Assembly: GCA_008694505.1 (NCBI GenBank)
Contig: VZDJ01000219.1
Span: forward strand, 3,398,591-3,462,590
DNA length: 64,000 nucleotides
Direction of reading: 5' to 3'
Origin: Cyanoderma ruficeps
Taxonomy: Eukaryota; Chordata; Aves; Passeriformes; Timaliidae
Shown here: in pieces, positions 37,701 to 51,117 of the stretch
Layout of the letters: every line of letters begins with the position of its first letter
Position numbering within the stretch: position 1 is the first letter of the stretch
Notes under the pieces: model-generated
The model's database searches: none
What the model was told of the DNA's origin: nothing
The model's input: the letters and a program-made list of their open reading frames with translations, nothing else
Made by a program: the position numbers and the translations under genes

Positions 37701-40700
37701 ATTCAGAATTAATATATTTTGCCAACCCACCAGAAGTTTGTTGATCCACTTTCTGGATGAGATTAAGATGAGACATTTAAGAGAATTTCAGTTTAAGATG
37801 AGAAATTAAAACAGGAACTTTGGAAGCACAGAGGTTTAGAGACTTGAGTCAGACATACAATTTTGGAATTTCTAGAATCCCCAATACAAAAGGTTTGTCT
37901 GGTGGAAATCAGAGATTTAAAGGCAAGAGAAAAATAAGGACAGAAAATAGTGATTGAAATATAGAGGAACAACACAAAGAGGAATTTTCAAGCTGCAAAA
38001 CTGCTCAAATCGGTTTTGATGGGGAGAGTTAGGTATAACCACCCTGGGCTACATTACCAAGTCAATACAGCAACACAGACATGCATGAAGTCCTAAGTTT
38101 CTTGGAGAAGCACTGAAAACATAAACAAAGTGACTGTACAGGTGGAACCAAGGTATTCACAAGGTACAAAGGCAAACCAAAGCACTGTCCTGTTTTTTGG
38201 AGAGTTACTAAATCTGTATACAAAATATTCTGTAAAGTTATAGACAAACTTCAACCCAAATAGAAAATAATAGACAGAGATTTTCAATAGCCTTGAGTCT
38301 GAAGAAGCTTTACTTGCAAAAATTTTCAGAAAACTTACAGAAATTTTGGCAAGTGTTTTTCCATGGGATTTATTTTCCCTCATCTTCTTATAAAAAATTG
38401 TGCTTTTCATGCTTCAAATATCACAGATAGCGTAGCAAGAACACACTATTTGAAATGCTAGACTGCTTGAACATTGAAGTCAAAGGATTTTTTTCTAATT
38501 ATTAACACCTGAAAGCCCTGCCACAGTTGGAGAAATGCCCTAATTCATCCAAGTTCTCAGTTTGGTTAATGGAAAAATGCACCCTTTTGCCCCCAATCCA
38601 TTTTGGTGTGTGAATGCACAGACATTTCATTCCAATAGAGCATCAGAGCACAACACTAAATTTTGGACACTCTTAGCATGATTGCTTTGCAATTATGGCA
38701 TATGTATTATGGCAAGTCCCAAGTAAATTATGAACTCTGTATATTACAAAGGCACTGTGAAACACTGATTGATTTGGACAGTTTGTAGTTAATTAAGTTC
38801 ATTTCCAATTCCATCTCTTCACAAAATTTCAAAGCATTCTGCATTGAAAGCCCATTTTCAATTAGTAAGGAGGATGAGACAAAAAAGTATTAATTATAAA
38901 AGTGGCAATCCCCATTTAAATCTTCACAGTACAGCAATTATTTATGTTAAGTGTTGAGAAATTGGAGAGTTGTACTTGTCTAATACAATTTTTTTTCCTT
39001 TATATACATCTCATATATATTAAATCTGTACAAAGTAGTGGCATAGCATTTTTTAAAGTAAGGACTAAATTATTACTCACAAACTTGTACAAAGCCCAAA
39101 AAGGTAGAGAGATGTCTGTGCTTGGCTAGAGTCAAATTAAGTGTCTTGGCCTGGTTCTTCTCACTGCTACTGCACTCCTACCTCTGTAATTCCATTACCT
39201 GGACTGAAGCAAACATCCCTATTGAAATAGTGAGGAAATACTGATATTAGTATCAGTAGAACTTTATGCTGCCAAAGGGGTATCCAAAAGAAGATATTCA
39301 GTTTTATTCCAGTGTCTGATGCTGTTCAAAAAGAATAGGTCCAGGCACTTACAAAACTGCTTTTGTAGAGGTACAAACTCTTGGGAATATGATGAAAAAA
39401 AGAAAAAAAAAGTCATCCCTTAAATTGCCAATGTTATTTTTCTACAAAGCAGGTGTTCTTTAGCACACACAGTATTACCTCTCTTCATGTGAGCCAAATA
39501 CCTCCAATGCCTATTAAAAGAGAGAGAGAAGGAAGAAAGACCCAATGGTTTTTTGTGGTGCCATTTGAAGATGGCACACTTTAATTTGCTGGTTGTATTC
39601 TCTTCACCTCTATCAAAGGCTGCCAGCCACAAACATGACACCAAAATGAATGATACGAGATTAGCAGATGCACAGTGCTTTAAACCAACTTTCCCAACTC
39701 CATTTTCTGCATTTTTAACTGTGATCTACCAGCCAGCTGCCACTGGCGTGGAGCCCCTGCTCCACAGCCAAGATGACTTCTTTAACCACTGGCACATTCG
39801 CCCTGCCCTCCCCTTTGCCAGTTTGGTACCAGGTTCTTGTAGCCACACTGCAACAGTGGAGCAGGGGGGAAAAAGAATTATTCAGGGCAGGTAGAAGGAC
39901 AGGCAAGAAGGAAAAACACAACCAGAAGGAGTTAAAATGGAAAGTAGGGCTTCATGAAATGGGAAACTTGAGTTAATGGGAAACAAGGATAAAGTCAACC
40001 AGATGCAGAGAGTCTTGCAGATTCAAAAATGAATGCAGATTAAAGGGAAGGAGAACAATAGACCTCTTTCATGTTTGTGAGCTGTCTGCAACATCCTGTC
40101 ACTTTCTCAGCTCTCACCAAGCACTCTAAGAGGGAAGAGCTTGTTCCTCACCCTACAGATATTTTTAAGTGCAGATTTCAGCATACCAGTAGATAATTTA
40201 TCTTAGACAAAGCTGGGACTGTGCCTGGGCTTTCAGACAGGGCTGGAGCTCCCAGTCAGAGACAAGCTGTGCCCAGTGGCACCATGAGAGAGGGCATGAG
40301 AGGGGGTCTGTGAGATATATTGCAAGGTTTCCTTGCTTTCTGCCCTTCTGCTTATTTCCTTCATTTGAAGTTGCATCCAATTGAGAAAAACACTTAAACT
40401 GGCATGAAATGAGGTCCATGGAAGATGATTTCTATCAGCAGCTCATTAGAACTTATTTCAAAAGCTGCTCTTTACTCAAAGAGAATTACATTTAGTGTCA
40501 TCTGAGTAGAAAATCTCATCACTGGCAAACCATATTTTTTCTAAATCTAACTGTACAATCAATAAAACTACATCTATTATATTGGTTTGGCCTTTTATTC
40601 CAATGAAGGACAAGCTATGAGACGTGTGCACGGACTTCTTTTGAACACCCCCATTAGAGCTGCAAACATGCATAAATAATTTGTTTGATAAACCAAGAAA

Positions 40701-40990
40701 AAAATCCCGTAATTTTGGTACCCTATTCTTGCACCCTGTAATAGGGCAATTTTGATCCTCTATTCCTGCATGTGAACACACAGCAGGTCGAGCCCACCAG
40801 TACAACCAGCGCTCCCAGCTGAACCACAACCTGCACAGACGGGCCCTGGGCTGGTCTGCACTGCTAACCTGGCAGTGGAATTTGAGTATTCCTTCAACAT
40901 TAGGTGCCAGAGACTTCTCTTTGGGTGACATTTAGCCATCAATTCAGAGAGACAATCTTCAGGATACATCAGTATCCATAATTAGGAGGT

Positions 40991-41014
40991 AGATATATAT
41001 AGAGAGAGAGAAAA
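40991..41014 (+). repeat. (TA)n/(GA)n simple sequence
   Basis: A short TATATA run passes directly into AGAGAGAGAG and then AAAAGA. It is a compound dinucleotide tract. Confidence 0.85.
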
Positions 41015-41123
41015 GATATTTATCCCTAAAATATTCAGGTGCAACTGAAATATCAATAATTAAAAAATACTGGTGAAGGAAGCCTTGGAATAAAGCTCAC
41101 ACTTGCCTAGTTTTGAGGAGTTT

Positions 41124-41152
41124 CTGTGTGTCTCTGTGTGTGTGTGCATGTG
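41124..41152 (+). repeat. (TG)n microsatellite, imperfect
   Basis: TG repeats are interrupted by TCTC and CA. The longest uninterrupted part is about six units. Confidence 0.85.
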
Positions 41153-41487
41153 CTGCCTGCAAGGAGGAGGAATTATTTTTTATTTTTATTTTTTTAGTCA
41201 GCTTCACATTACTGAGAGTCAGGCAGGCAATGGGTAGAGAGAGTACTTCTAGACTGGTTCTTCTTCAGAAAAATCAGAAAAAAGAATAGCTGGCATGAAA
41301 ATTGCTTAAAGAATTTGATATTTTTCACATGGAATTCTCTTCCTCAGCACTTGACATGCATTTGGAAACTGAATTCAAAACAGAATGTGGCAACAAATTT
41401 GTAAAAGAAAATCCTTTGGCCATTTAATCAGTGTTACAGGATATATACAGGCATGCCCGTGCATTTCTTTGGGAAAATCAGGCAGCT

Positions 41488-41550
41488 GGGGTGTGTGGGG
41501 GTTGCTTGTTTGTTGTTTTGGGGTTTTTTCCCTTTTTTTTTTCTTTTAAA
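41488..41550 (+). repeat. T/G-rich low-complexity tract
   Basis: GGGGTGTGTGGGGG-type sequence passes into GTTTGTTGTTTTGGGG and a T-rich run. It explains the Phe/Gly-rich open frames that overlap it. Confidence 0.75.
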
Positions 41551-41734
41551 ATGCAGAGTCCTGGGTGGGTTGAATCTGCTCTCACAGCGTGTAACACTGC
41601 TGCAATTAGAATCACAGCCACTCGAACAATACCACCCTTGAGAGGAAAATAAGGAATCGCTGACTTTAGGGTCTCAGCCACCTTGCTCCTTGATTTCTAT
41701 TAGCTCAAATCTGATGGGGAAAATGAAGAAATTT

Positions 41735-41780
41735 AGAAGAAAAAAAAAAGAAAAGAAAAGAAGAAAAGGAAAAAAGAAAA
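41735..41780 (+). repeat. Pure A/G tract, (AAAAG)n-like
   Basis: Forty-six consecutive purines, mostly AAAAG and AAG units, on the plus strand. A homopurine tract of this length could form triplex DNA, but no function is shown. Confidence 0.9.
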
Positions 41781-43319
41781 TAGAATAAATTGTTTCAAGA
41801 AGAGTCTGTTCTGTTACCATAAAAAAAGCTAAGAATAGAGTGCTGAATACTGATAAACGTGCCCTCAAAAGCCCAGATAGTCAGAACACTGAAATTATCT
41901 GAAGACTCTAACTGCCCATCAATTCATCATTTTGCATATTTATTATTTGCATATAGAAATTCACATCTTATTTCAATAGAGAAAACTCAAAGGTACACCT
42001 ATCAAACAACTTTGAGAAAGGAAACAGAAGGAAAACACCCCACTGACATTCCAAATGCTGCTGCTCAGGTTCCTGAGCCTGCTGGGAGGGTTTGAGATCT
42101 GCTGCCCTGCAGGGATCCTGTCACTGCTCTGACCATGACCAGGAACAGGAGGTGCAGATGGACAAAAGGGATTGAGCTGAAGGTCCAATGGGAATGGATT
42201 TGACCATGGACTGCACTGCCACTGGATCAGTAAAATACTGACTGAGCTAAGGCAACACCTCCTGCACAGAAGGCCAGTCAGAAGTACAAAGCCCAAAATT
42301 ACTCAGGATACAGACTAAAATATTTTAGCCAAGGGAATCCTGGAAGCTGGCCAAGAGAAGAAAAAAAAAAAGTCGTGGGTGCCAACAAGACTGATTTTTA
42401 TCATGCTCGAAGAGTCAAGAGTTTTCTTCAGAGCAAAGCACCTAGGAAGATAATGATACTAAGGAACAAAAAATATCGGCCTTCAGTGCTTTTTAATGTA
42501 TAGATATAGAATCTTTAGCCTGCATGGACAACAAACAGACAGACCTTCAAGGATATTAAATTCTTATTCTTTAGAATTTAAATTAAGATTAAAATAGGTG
42601 CATTAAGTTACAAAGCTTGACATTCTTGATTATTTAGATAAGCCACACTGGGGAAAAGTATCTTTGTGCAAAGAGGAGCAAATTCCTAAAGCTCTATATA
42701 AATGTACTGCCATTAATGTCAACATACTTCTTATTCACAAAGGGAAATTTGATTCAGGACACCCAAAGCTTTAAAGTGAATTAGGTCATTCTCCTTTATT
42801 AGAAGATGGGACATGTATTTCATAAGTATCTAAGTTCTCCTACCAAACAAGATGTGCCAGACCAGAGCACATTATCAAGTGATAACCATGTTCTCATGTT
42901 AAAGAGTTATGGCCATTCCACATCCTACTATAACAGAGGTGAAAGTTCGTTTCTCTGCGTGGCATTGGTCATTCAGCTCTTCCAGCAAATTCAGCAATCT
43001 TTCTTGAATTCCTACTTAATTTCATCCTCTATTTCTCCTATGTGAAGATTTTTCTGAATAGCCCCAAAGCCATGAAGAAAAAAAAAAAAGAAAATCCCAC
43101 CTGACTGAGCTCTGTAAAACTAAAGAAGCACAAAGCACCTGAGTAAGTCCAGAGAACTGGAACCACTGGTGCCACTTAAATCACCAGCTGAGCCCCCATT
43201 AATGCCAGCAGAATTACACCTAGGCCTCCTGCCTCTTGACAGCCTCTTCAAAACAACAGCAGCAACAAGCTTGGATTGGGTTGACAATCATTTACATGGA
43301 AGTGTGACCTTTCTTACTC

Positions 43320-43500
43320 AGTGGTGACATTTGTATCCTATTAGCAAAATAGTGTATTGTATTTAAGCAATAATTGCTTTTTCTATGGAGACAAACGACA
43401 TGTAAATCAATAAATGACGAGGCTGCAGGCCAAGCACAGTATCGATTTTCAGTCGTGTTCATCTCTCAGCTTAATGCTGAGAAAACACAGAATATGCTAT
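43320..43500. promoter_or_regulatory. Possible conserved non-coding element with a homeodomain-like palindrome
   Basis: The stretch contains a perfect 15-bp palindrome (AAGCAAT-A-ATTGCTT, 43365-43379) centred on TAATTG-type homeodomain cores. Downstream are GTAAATCAATAAATGACGAG, resembling FOX or PBX/HOX-type half-sites, and several isolated CpGs (AAACGACA, TGACGAGG, TATCGATT, AGTCGTGT). Homeodomain cores and retained CpG in otherwise CpG-poor DNA suggest a developmental enhancer. This is inference from texture, without conservation data. Confidence 0.22.
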
Positions 43501-45671
43501 GATTTTTTACAAGTTACATCTTTTGGGCTAGATAGTTTTCTGAGAATTAAGAAATAAGAAAGGTGCTCTCCACTTGAGAGAGAAGAGATTAAAGGGGAGT
43601 GAGAATTTAGCAGCTGTAATCGAAGTTAACACAGGATCTTAAAAGCAAATACTGAACAGATCAATACTGGTTTGTACAACACCCTTGTCATCTCCTTGGC
43701 TGCTATGGTTGATCAAATTACACATGAATATCATGTGTATTAAACCAGTGGTTAAATGTACCATCACTGAAACAAGCAGATTGTTTACAGAAGTTTCAGT
43801 GAGAACCATTCTTATTGCTTTTGCCCTTCATAGGAAAACCAAATTATTCAAACCCCACAACAATAAGACCCTGGCAAGTGGCAGATATCAAGAAGGGCAT
43901 TCCTGAAGTGTTGATGAGAAATGAAAGCACAGATTAGAAATTTTAATATAAAACTAAGAAGAGAAGGGAATAATCTCCTTGTTCTCCTTTTATAAATAGA
44001 CCTAGAACTAAACAGTCAGTTATTAAGGGTACCATATTCCAAAACTTAAATAAAAACTGGATTTTAAACAATTAGTTTTTAAAACAAAAAACTTGACCAG
44101 CTCTTGATTGCTCTTTTCTGAAACTGCAGAGAAAAAAACAAGAAAAATCTGAAATGGATTCCTAACCGATTGAAAAAAGTGATCATTACTTGGTGTCTGT
44201 GATATGTGCACAAGTGGTCTGCTTGTGAAAAAGAAGAAAAACTTCAACACACAGGCATCCTCAGCCATATAGGAAGGTATAAGCAACCTTTGCTGGCAAA
44301 TGTACCAAGCCACTACTGTGAATATGAGGCAAGATGTCTGTCACAGGAAATAAGAAATCCATTTCACTCTACCTGGGACATTATTGCAGTAGCACCACTG
44401 ACTTTTCTAAATCTCTTCCTAAATCATTAGTGAGGCCATTGACTGGAAATATTTTAGGAGATCTAGTCAGACTGATTTGGGATATTGTTTTCCATAAATA
44501 TCTCTGTCACAGCCATAATTTAAGAACCTTGTGTTTTTAATTCCTCACATTAAAAATTTAACCTTCTTTCCTTTTCACCGCAGCCTTAACACAGTGGGGT
44601 GAGGGACGAGTGAGGAATAATCCCACAGTATTATTTTATGCTGATCAGACCTTTCTATACAATATAAAAGGAGCAGACACCAATGTTCTCTTCCTCCACA
44701 AAGGCTAATTTTCCTTCCACTAGATGTTATTTTGAATATGGATTATACAATCAAAATTCAGTTGTTCAGTATGTAAGACTCCATAATATCCCACAATTGA
44801 ACCAACAGGTTAAGACACTTTTCATCCGACTGCACTAAATTATTGATCCACTGGTCCCTTTTCCAGATTTTAAATCACTTGAACAGAAGGAAAAATAAAT
44901 GCATTAAGACTTTCCAGTCTCAGTGAGAAAATATATGTAGGTAGTTTGAGACCCTACAGTAAAAATAATCACAGGGCGCATCTTGCAGTAATCCATCTGA
45001 TTTTGAATTAACCACTCAAAAAGCAGTTTATTTCAAAAAATATATTTTTAGTTTGCTTGAGAGTTGACTATATAAGCCCCATCTATCAATTCCTGCAGTT
45101 TGAGTATTACAGTATGAATAATATATGCCTTTGTCATGTGAATAAGATAACAGCCTTCACTCCTCAGTGCTCTACATTTCTTGTTCCAAATGTGACATAA
45201 AATACAATTTTCCTCAAGTAGCTGAAAAGGAATTTAGAATAAATGAATTATGAATACTTGAATGGAGATAGACACTAATTTTGTAAAAAAAAAAAAAGAA
45301 TATGAAGCAAAATATCAAGAGTTATTTATTAAATTCAGTGAGACACTAGAAGGGCCTAAAGATATAGCTGAAGAGTGATGTTTTCTCAAAAAACAAGCCT
45401 GAATACCTGCACATTTTTAAGTTACCACTTTAAAAGCTTCTTAAGCCCTCTTGAGCCTACAGCTGTGAATTCAGATGGATTCAATTCACTTTGTCTTATT
45501 TTCAATTTTTTTCACTCTGTTTTATTTATTATGGAGGCTCAGGTAATCTCCAAAGCATCAGGAAACTGCATCTGCTTAAAACATGTTCCAGGGCTGAGCA
45601 GAACAGGGATATCACCCAACTCCAGCTCCTGAGCTCCTGGTCAGCAGAGCCACAATCTCTGTTTCTGAGAC

Positions 45672-45718
45672 AATTCAAACAACACAATTAACAACAATTA
45701 ATTCAAACAACAATTAAA
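45672..45718 (+). repeat. Imperfect tandem repeat with the core ATTCAAACAAC
   Basis: AATTCAAACAACA occurs at about 45672 and again about 28 bp later, with CAATTAACAACAATT in between. It is a diverged local duplication of AT-rich sequence. Confidence 0.8.
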
Positions 45719-47279
45719 TATCTGGTGCATTGTCCGTAATGCAGCACCATGGACCTGCCTGGTGCTGAGCACACTCCAGAGAGCTCTGGCAGCAGAAATT
45801 ACCATGGAAAATTATCAACTGACAAGAACCACTAATAAGGGATTATTTGGCATTTATGACTGAAATATTCTCTGTGTATATTTTGGGCCAGCGGCTTCCC
45901 TCACCCCATTTTCTTTATGACCTTAAAAAGAAAATAAAAGAAAGTTTTGGCTTTCCTATTTTTCACCATCCCAGACATATTACTTTCATTTCATGCCAAA
46001 AAGGAATTGGAAGTTTATTTTCATGGAAGAGTCAAGAAGAAGCCCAGTACTTATTTGTTTTGGGCCAGAAACTGTTTATTTTTCTGTCTTGTTTTTTCTA
46101 GGTTTTTAACACATGGGCACACACAGTTATTTGGACTGTCACAACAACTGTTTAAGACATCTCTGTGTTTGATGTATGGTGAAAGAGTCACAAAAAAAGA
46201 CAGGAGTGGAAGAGCCAAACAATTACAGGAAAAATTACAAGGGGTCATGTTGGGAGGGAGGTGGAAAAGATGAAAATAAGACTCCACATAGTAAATTCAA
46301 AAAGCACTGAAAACATTAGAATTGTCAAAATTCTCAAAAGAAAGCATTTGGATTTTTGTTTTAAAATGGGTATGTATCTTATTTTTTAAAGAAATAAAAG
46401 AGTTAAAAAGAAGGTTTTCAGAGTGAAATGTGTTTTCTGCTCACCCAAAATAATTTTCAAAATTATTTCTCTTTTCCTGTGCCCGAGAAGAACATAATTT
46501 AGGATAACTCAGCAAAATTCTCTTGCTGCCTTCTCCTCTGGTAAAATCAGCAATCTAACAACATAATTTATTCACACAGATGTGATCTGTCTCTCTACAG
46601 ACCTGCAACAGCAAAGCACTTTCCAAAAACCTTGGGCCGGTGGTCACAATGAGAAAGCAGCCCAACAGTTTAACAGCAATGGACTTGGGCTTTTATTTCG
46701 TTGTGGGAAAAGAAAGGTCCGTGTGTCAGACAGAGAATTCCCTCTTCAAGCCTTGGCCTGACCTTTAAAAATCACAGGGGACCTGAAGAAATGCCACGGA
46801 GGGATAATGGTTAATAATGTTCACCACAGCAGTGACATCATCCCGAACCAAACAAAGCCTGCGCTCCCCTGTTATCCTCGTTAGAGATGGAAAGTCACAA
46901 GCACTAAAGCAGATGATAACATTTGTTTTAAAGGAAATGTTAATTGAAATTGGCATGCTGCTGTTCACAGCTAGGAACAGGACCCCAAGGGATCAGCAGA
47001 AAGAAAAGGAAAAAAAAGGTGAGTTTTGCCAGATGAGCTCTGACTCCCTGCCAATGATGGAGAGGGCTCCATGTCTGATAATCCATTTTTAACTACCAAA
47101 AGATTAACTCTGACCTGAACAAAAAGCCATTTCTAAAGTGCAGAAAGCCCATTATCTGCTCTTTTAAGCATGTGAGTGGGAGGTGAAGAAAATAATCACA
47201 CGAGATCTACATTTTCTTAATTATTTTTTTAAGAGATACTGGGACCTGAATATCTCAAAATAAGAAGAAATAAAAATAT

Positions 47280-47400
47280 TCATTTTAATGCATGCCATGT
47301 AATGCTTATCACTTAATCACTGCAAAGTGCTGTCAGGTTTAATTACAGTCTTCAGTGGCCCAGCAAGATGAATAAGTCATGAATCTTAACACCCAAATCC
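47280..47400. promoter_or_regulatory. Possible conserved non-coding stretch (unverified)
   Basis: TTTTAATGCATGCCATGTAA, GGTTTAATTACAG and GAATAAGTCATGAATC pack several homeodomain-like and MAF/AP-1-like cores into about 120 bp without simple repeats. Such cores are common in AT-rich DNA, so this is only a pointer for a conservation check. Confidence 0.12.
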
Positions 47401-50400
47401 AAATCATGAAAGTTCTCTTTCTCCTCTCCTCCCAGTGCATACTGGATCCCTGAGAAGAAAACAACATATATTAACAATGACTTCTAAACAGAACAACAAA
47501 CTAACCCAAATTAATTCTTTGTTAAAAACTGTTTTGATAGCAGGGACCAAAGTTTACTTAATGGGCAAGAAATAACCCAAGTCAGGCTCACTCTGCATTA
47601 GTAATTGCTTTGTAAAGTAGGAGCTACCCAGGGCCAGGGAGACCCTGTAAATGCTGAACGGCAGCTGGGAAGGAAATATTCAGGTATCAGTGACTGCAGT
47701 GACTGAGCAGAGAGACAGAGCAGCCTCAGACAGCTCACTGCAGCAGCCTGCCAAGCTCAGCACTCACATGCCCACTATCAGGAACTGGGGCACTCTTCCC
47801 AGGCACCAAACTCCAGGGGGAAGGCCTCTTCAAGGTTTATTTTTTCCCATGGGATGCTCCATCTCACAGGCATCCTGCTGGCATGGACAACCACTAAGCC
47901 TTCAGTACTCATTGCCCCGGGAGATTGTTTATTCATGAGCTCCTCAATGTTTGTCTCAGGGCTCAACAGAGTCTAAAATGACACCTGAATGGTTTGAGGG
48001 ATGACACTTAAACCCGATCAATGGAACATTTCTCACTGACTTTGAAGGAAGTACAACTTCAGATAAAAAGAAACACTATTCAAGGTATCCAGCAACTATT
48101 CTCTGATATTTTGACGAACATGGTAATAATAGTTCTTTATTAGGGTTTGGAGAATGACTTCTGGCCTGTGGGAAATGACCTGCTGGGCAGGCCTTACAGG
48201 AGACAGGTCTCCATGCCCAGTTTTCTAAATAGACTTATTCACATCTCCAGTCATGAGAAGAATCAATACAAGTACAAATTGAAGATTGTGTCAAAGTCAC
48301 AGCCCCATGGCAGCCACTCTTCACAGGGTTGGACCCCTTGCCAATAGAGGTGACCTTGGCAGCAGCACAGTTCACTTCTTTGTTCCTCAGCATCACCCCT
48401 TCCCCGAGCTCTAATGTTTTACTGCATCCAGGGGACAGTACTGCAGGAATGAATCTCTTCCAAAATCCACAATGTTCAGCAGGATGCCCTCGCTTATTTT
48501 GAACAGGCTACCAGGGAGATTTCCCTGACTTTTGTTTTCTCCTTTGCCCTTCTGCACTGTCTGAACAGAAATGCAGAACTGCTCTCTGTGCCTTCTTGCC
48601 CTCTTCTGGCTCTCACTGGGTCCATTCCTCTCTCTAGATTACATCTTGCTCTAATGGCTGTGTGTGTTTGGAAGCCCCTTCCCTCACTGCAGTTAAAAAA
48701 CCTCCTCACAACTGGCATGACCTGAGCCATTCTGATTGACTTCCAGTCATTGCCAGGGAAATGAAAATATGATCATTACATGAACACACACGCACCCCAC
48801 TCCCCAAAAGTACGTAAGAATACTTAAACCTAAGACAGTTAAAGTCTTACATGTACAGAAATAAGGGAATTTATTGAAAACATCAAAAATATCAAATTCC
48901 TCTGAATATCAATATATGATTTTTTTTAAATTCTATTCATCACAATCAACTTAATTAGTAGTTCCAGCCCCGATTGTTTAGAGGACATACTTTGCTGCAG
49001 CTCTTTTCTGACCTGAATGGGTTGTTGCATTTCAAATGTGAATACTCATTATTGTCTCTTTTCAGAGTTTTTGATTCAGCAGCCAAATGATGCTTTTAAG
49101 GAAAAGGAAAGCCTAAGGCCCATACTGAAAAAAAGGATGCATTAGAGCTATGGAAATAATTTATTCATACCCTAGTGTGCAAGAGCCACTCTCAGCCAGA
49201 TACATGTGTGAGACAAAACTCTTTAGGAAATCAGCTTCTATTATAGAACATACTTGGAAAGGTAAAGCTGATAACCTATCTGAAGTGATTTCAACAGGCT
49301 TCTTCCTTTAAACTTTCATAATTACAGCATTAAATTCTCTGATTTTTAATGCATTAGACACACTGAGGACATAGGACACTCAATTAACATTACATAGAAA
49401 GAAAAAAGTGAAGTCTTCACACAAGAACTCGAGTAGAGTTATATTCTACATACCTGCACTGAGTTCCTTTGTGGGAAATAGGAAGAAGAGGGAAAAACTT
49501 TTGTAATGGAAAAGAGGATCACCTTTTGCAACATTAGGTCTGTTGACTGACGCTTTTAAATACTACTTTTGATTATGTTTTATTTTGATGAATATGAAAT
49601 GTGGCTCTGTAGAAAAATTAAAGTAGTTGATAGAAAAACCCCTAGCCCCTCATTTTCAAAGCTGCATTCCATAATACAGGAGCCTAAGCTTTGATACAGG
49701 CACATAAATGGAAATTCATCCCAGAGCACGAATTAAGAGGCTCCTGATGGAGAATAATTAGTGCCTTGGGGAGGGGACATGTTGAGAATTCAAAAATGTA
49801 TGTGAGTTTACATAGTTTCCAAACAGATGAAAAGGTAAGGGTACTTCTATCAGTATGGCTTCCAAGGTAGTGAAAACTCAGTATTTCCTCCCTGTAATTG
49901 CCTGCAATACATTACATCACTGCCTTACCACCAACATTCTTTTACTTTTTTTATACAGCTCTGAGGGGAAACAGCAGCTTCTCTGGAGTACAGAAACAAT
50001 TCATCCCCAGAATACACTGGATGATTCTGAGTAGCTTGTTGAAAGACTGCCATTATCACAGCTCTCTCCAGTATAGGGGACCCAAAAAAAAAAAAGCACC
50101 CTTCCAGAGGCCAGAACAAATGTCACATGTGCATTTCAAAAACTCCATTTTAAAGTTCTGTTCTGAAAAAAAGGGTTAACAGAGAATATTTCTATTTTGT
50201 CTTGGGCACTTTCATTATGCCATTAATTATTATAGTGCCATCTTCTAATAGGAATTTAATCAGATATTTAAATTGATGAGCAGAGCCATTCAGCAGCCAC
50301 AACAAATGGAGCTCAACAGGCTTTGTTTCAAGAACTACAATGGTGTCAAGTGGTCAGTCCTTCATTTTTAATTTCTGGTTATATGAGATGCAAATGCATG

Positions 50401-50737
50401 ATCTCTCATTCTAACAGCCAGCCATGGCAAATAGTTACAATTACATTCTAACATATCCTTAACTATGGGCAAACAACATTATCAAGCTGGGGATGGAGTA
50501 GTTTGAATCACAAAGAAAATACTTATTTTATTATGGAAATTTTAAATTTATTTTCCTCTTCATTTATCACAGTCATGTCATTCTAATCAGAAAAGTAAAT
50601 ACCAGAGTTGTACTTGATCCAATGTAGAGAACTCCAATAGTGACAAGAATTACCTTTTTCCTCCTTTTTATCTACATCTGCAAACTTGAAATGACTGAGT
50701 CATCTGTTACACAACCAGCTCTGTGTACCCGTGTACT

Positions 50738-51117
50738 GTTCAGCCTTGTTGGCCTTCCCCTTAACTCTTCCCCACAGGCATTCAACTTCATCACCACTAG
50801 TTCCAATACCTATGGCATCAAAAGCCTCCCTAATATAAAGGGCCACCCCTCCACCTCTTCTCCCCTTCCTGTCTCTCCTGAAGAGCCTGTAGCCATCCAG
50901 TGCAGGGCTCCAGCCATGTGAGTCATCCCAGCACATTTCTGTGATGGTGACACATCACAGCTCTGCTGCTGCACCGTGGCCTCCAGCTCCTCTTTGTCAC
51001 CCATGCTGTGTGCATTGGTACACATGCACCTCAGCTGGGCTGCTGATTTCACCCCTAGCTCAGGCCCACCACCCTTGGGCCTGCTTCCAGACAGCCCAGC
51101 TGCATCCCCTTCCCCCT
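50738..51117 (-). pseudogene. CR1 ORF2 remnant, start of the AP-endonuclease-like domain
   Basis: This encodes the first part of the ORF2 endonuclease that nicks target DNA in intact CR1. The N-terminal block with TNAHSMG (about 50990-51040) carries the conserved Asn. A frameshift at about 50945-50955 moves reading into the frame holding ITE, with the conserved Glu, then WDDSHGW, YRLFRRDRKGRRGGG and VALYIRE. The similarity ends at about 50738, before the catalytic Asp/His pairs at the end of the domain. The reverse transcriptase is missing entirely. The reading is disrupted and the copy is dead. Confidence 0.88.

Larger units (their letters stand above)
34342..50737. other. Non-coding single-copy stretch, no gene recognised
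   Basis: No exon with a recognisable domain was found in these 16 kb. The longest frame in the window (151 codons, minus strand, 40476-40931) lies here and has no family signature. GC-richer patches at about 35.2-36.6, 42.0-42.3 and 47.6-48.7 kb are single-copy by eye and contain only short, unrelated open frames. Simple repeats and two possible regulatory stretches are listed separately. Confidence 0.55.

Noticed and set aside
40476..40931. Longest open frame in the window, 151 codons on the minus strand
   Set aside because: Its length is near the chance maximum for 64 kb at this base composition. It has no domain, signal peptide or motif, and no supporting splice or promoter signal.
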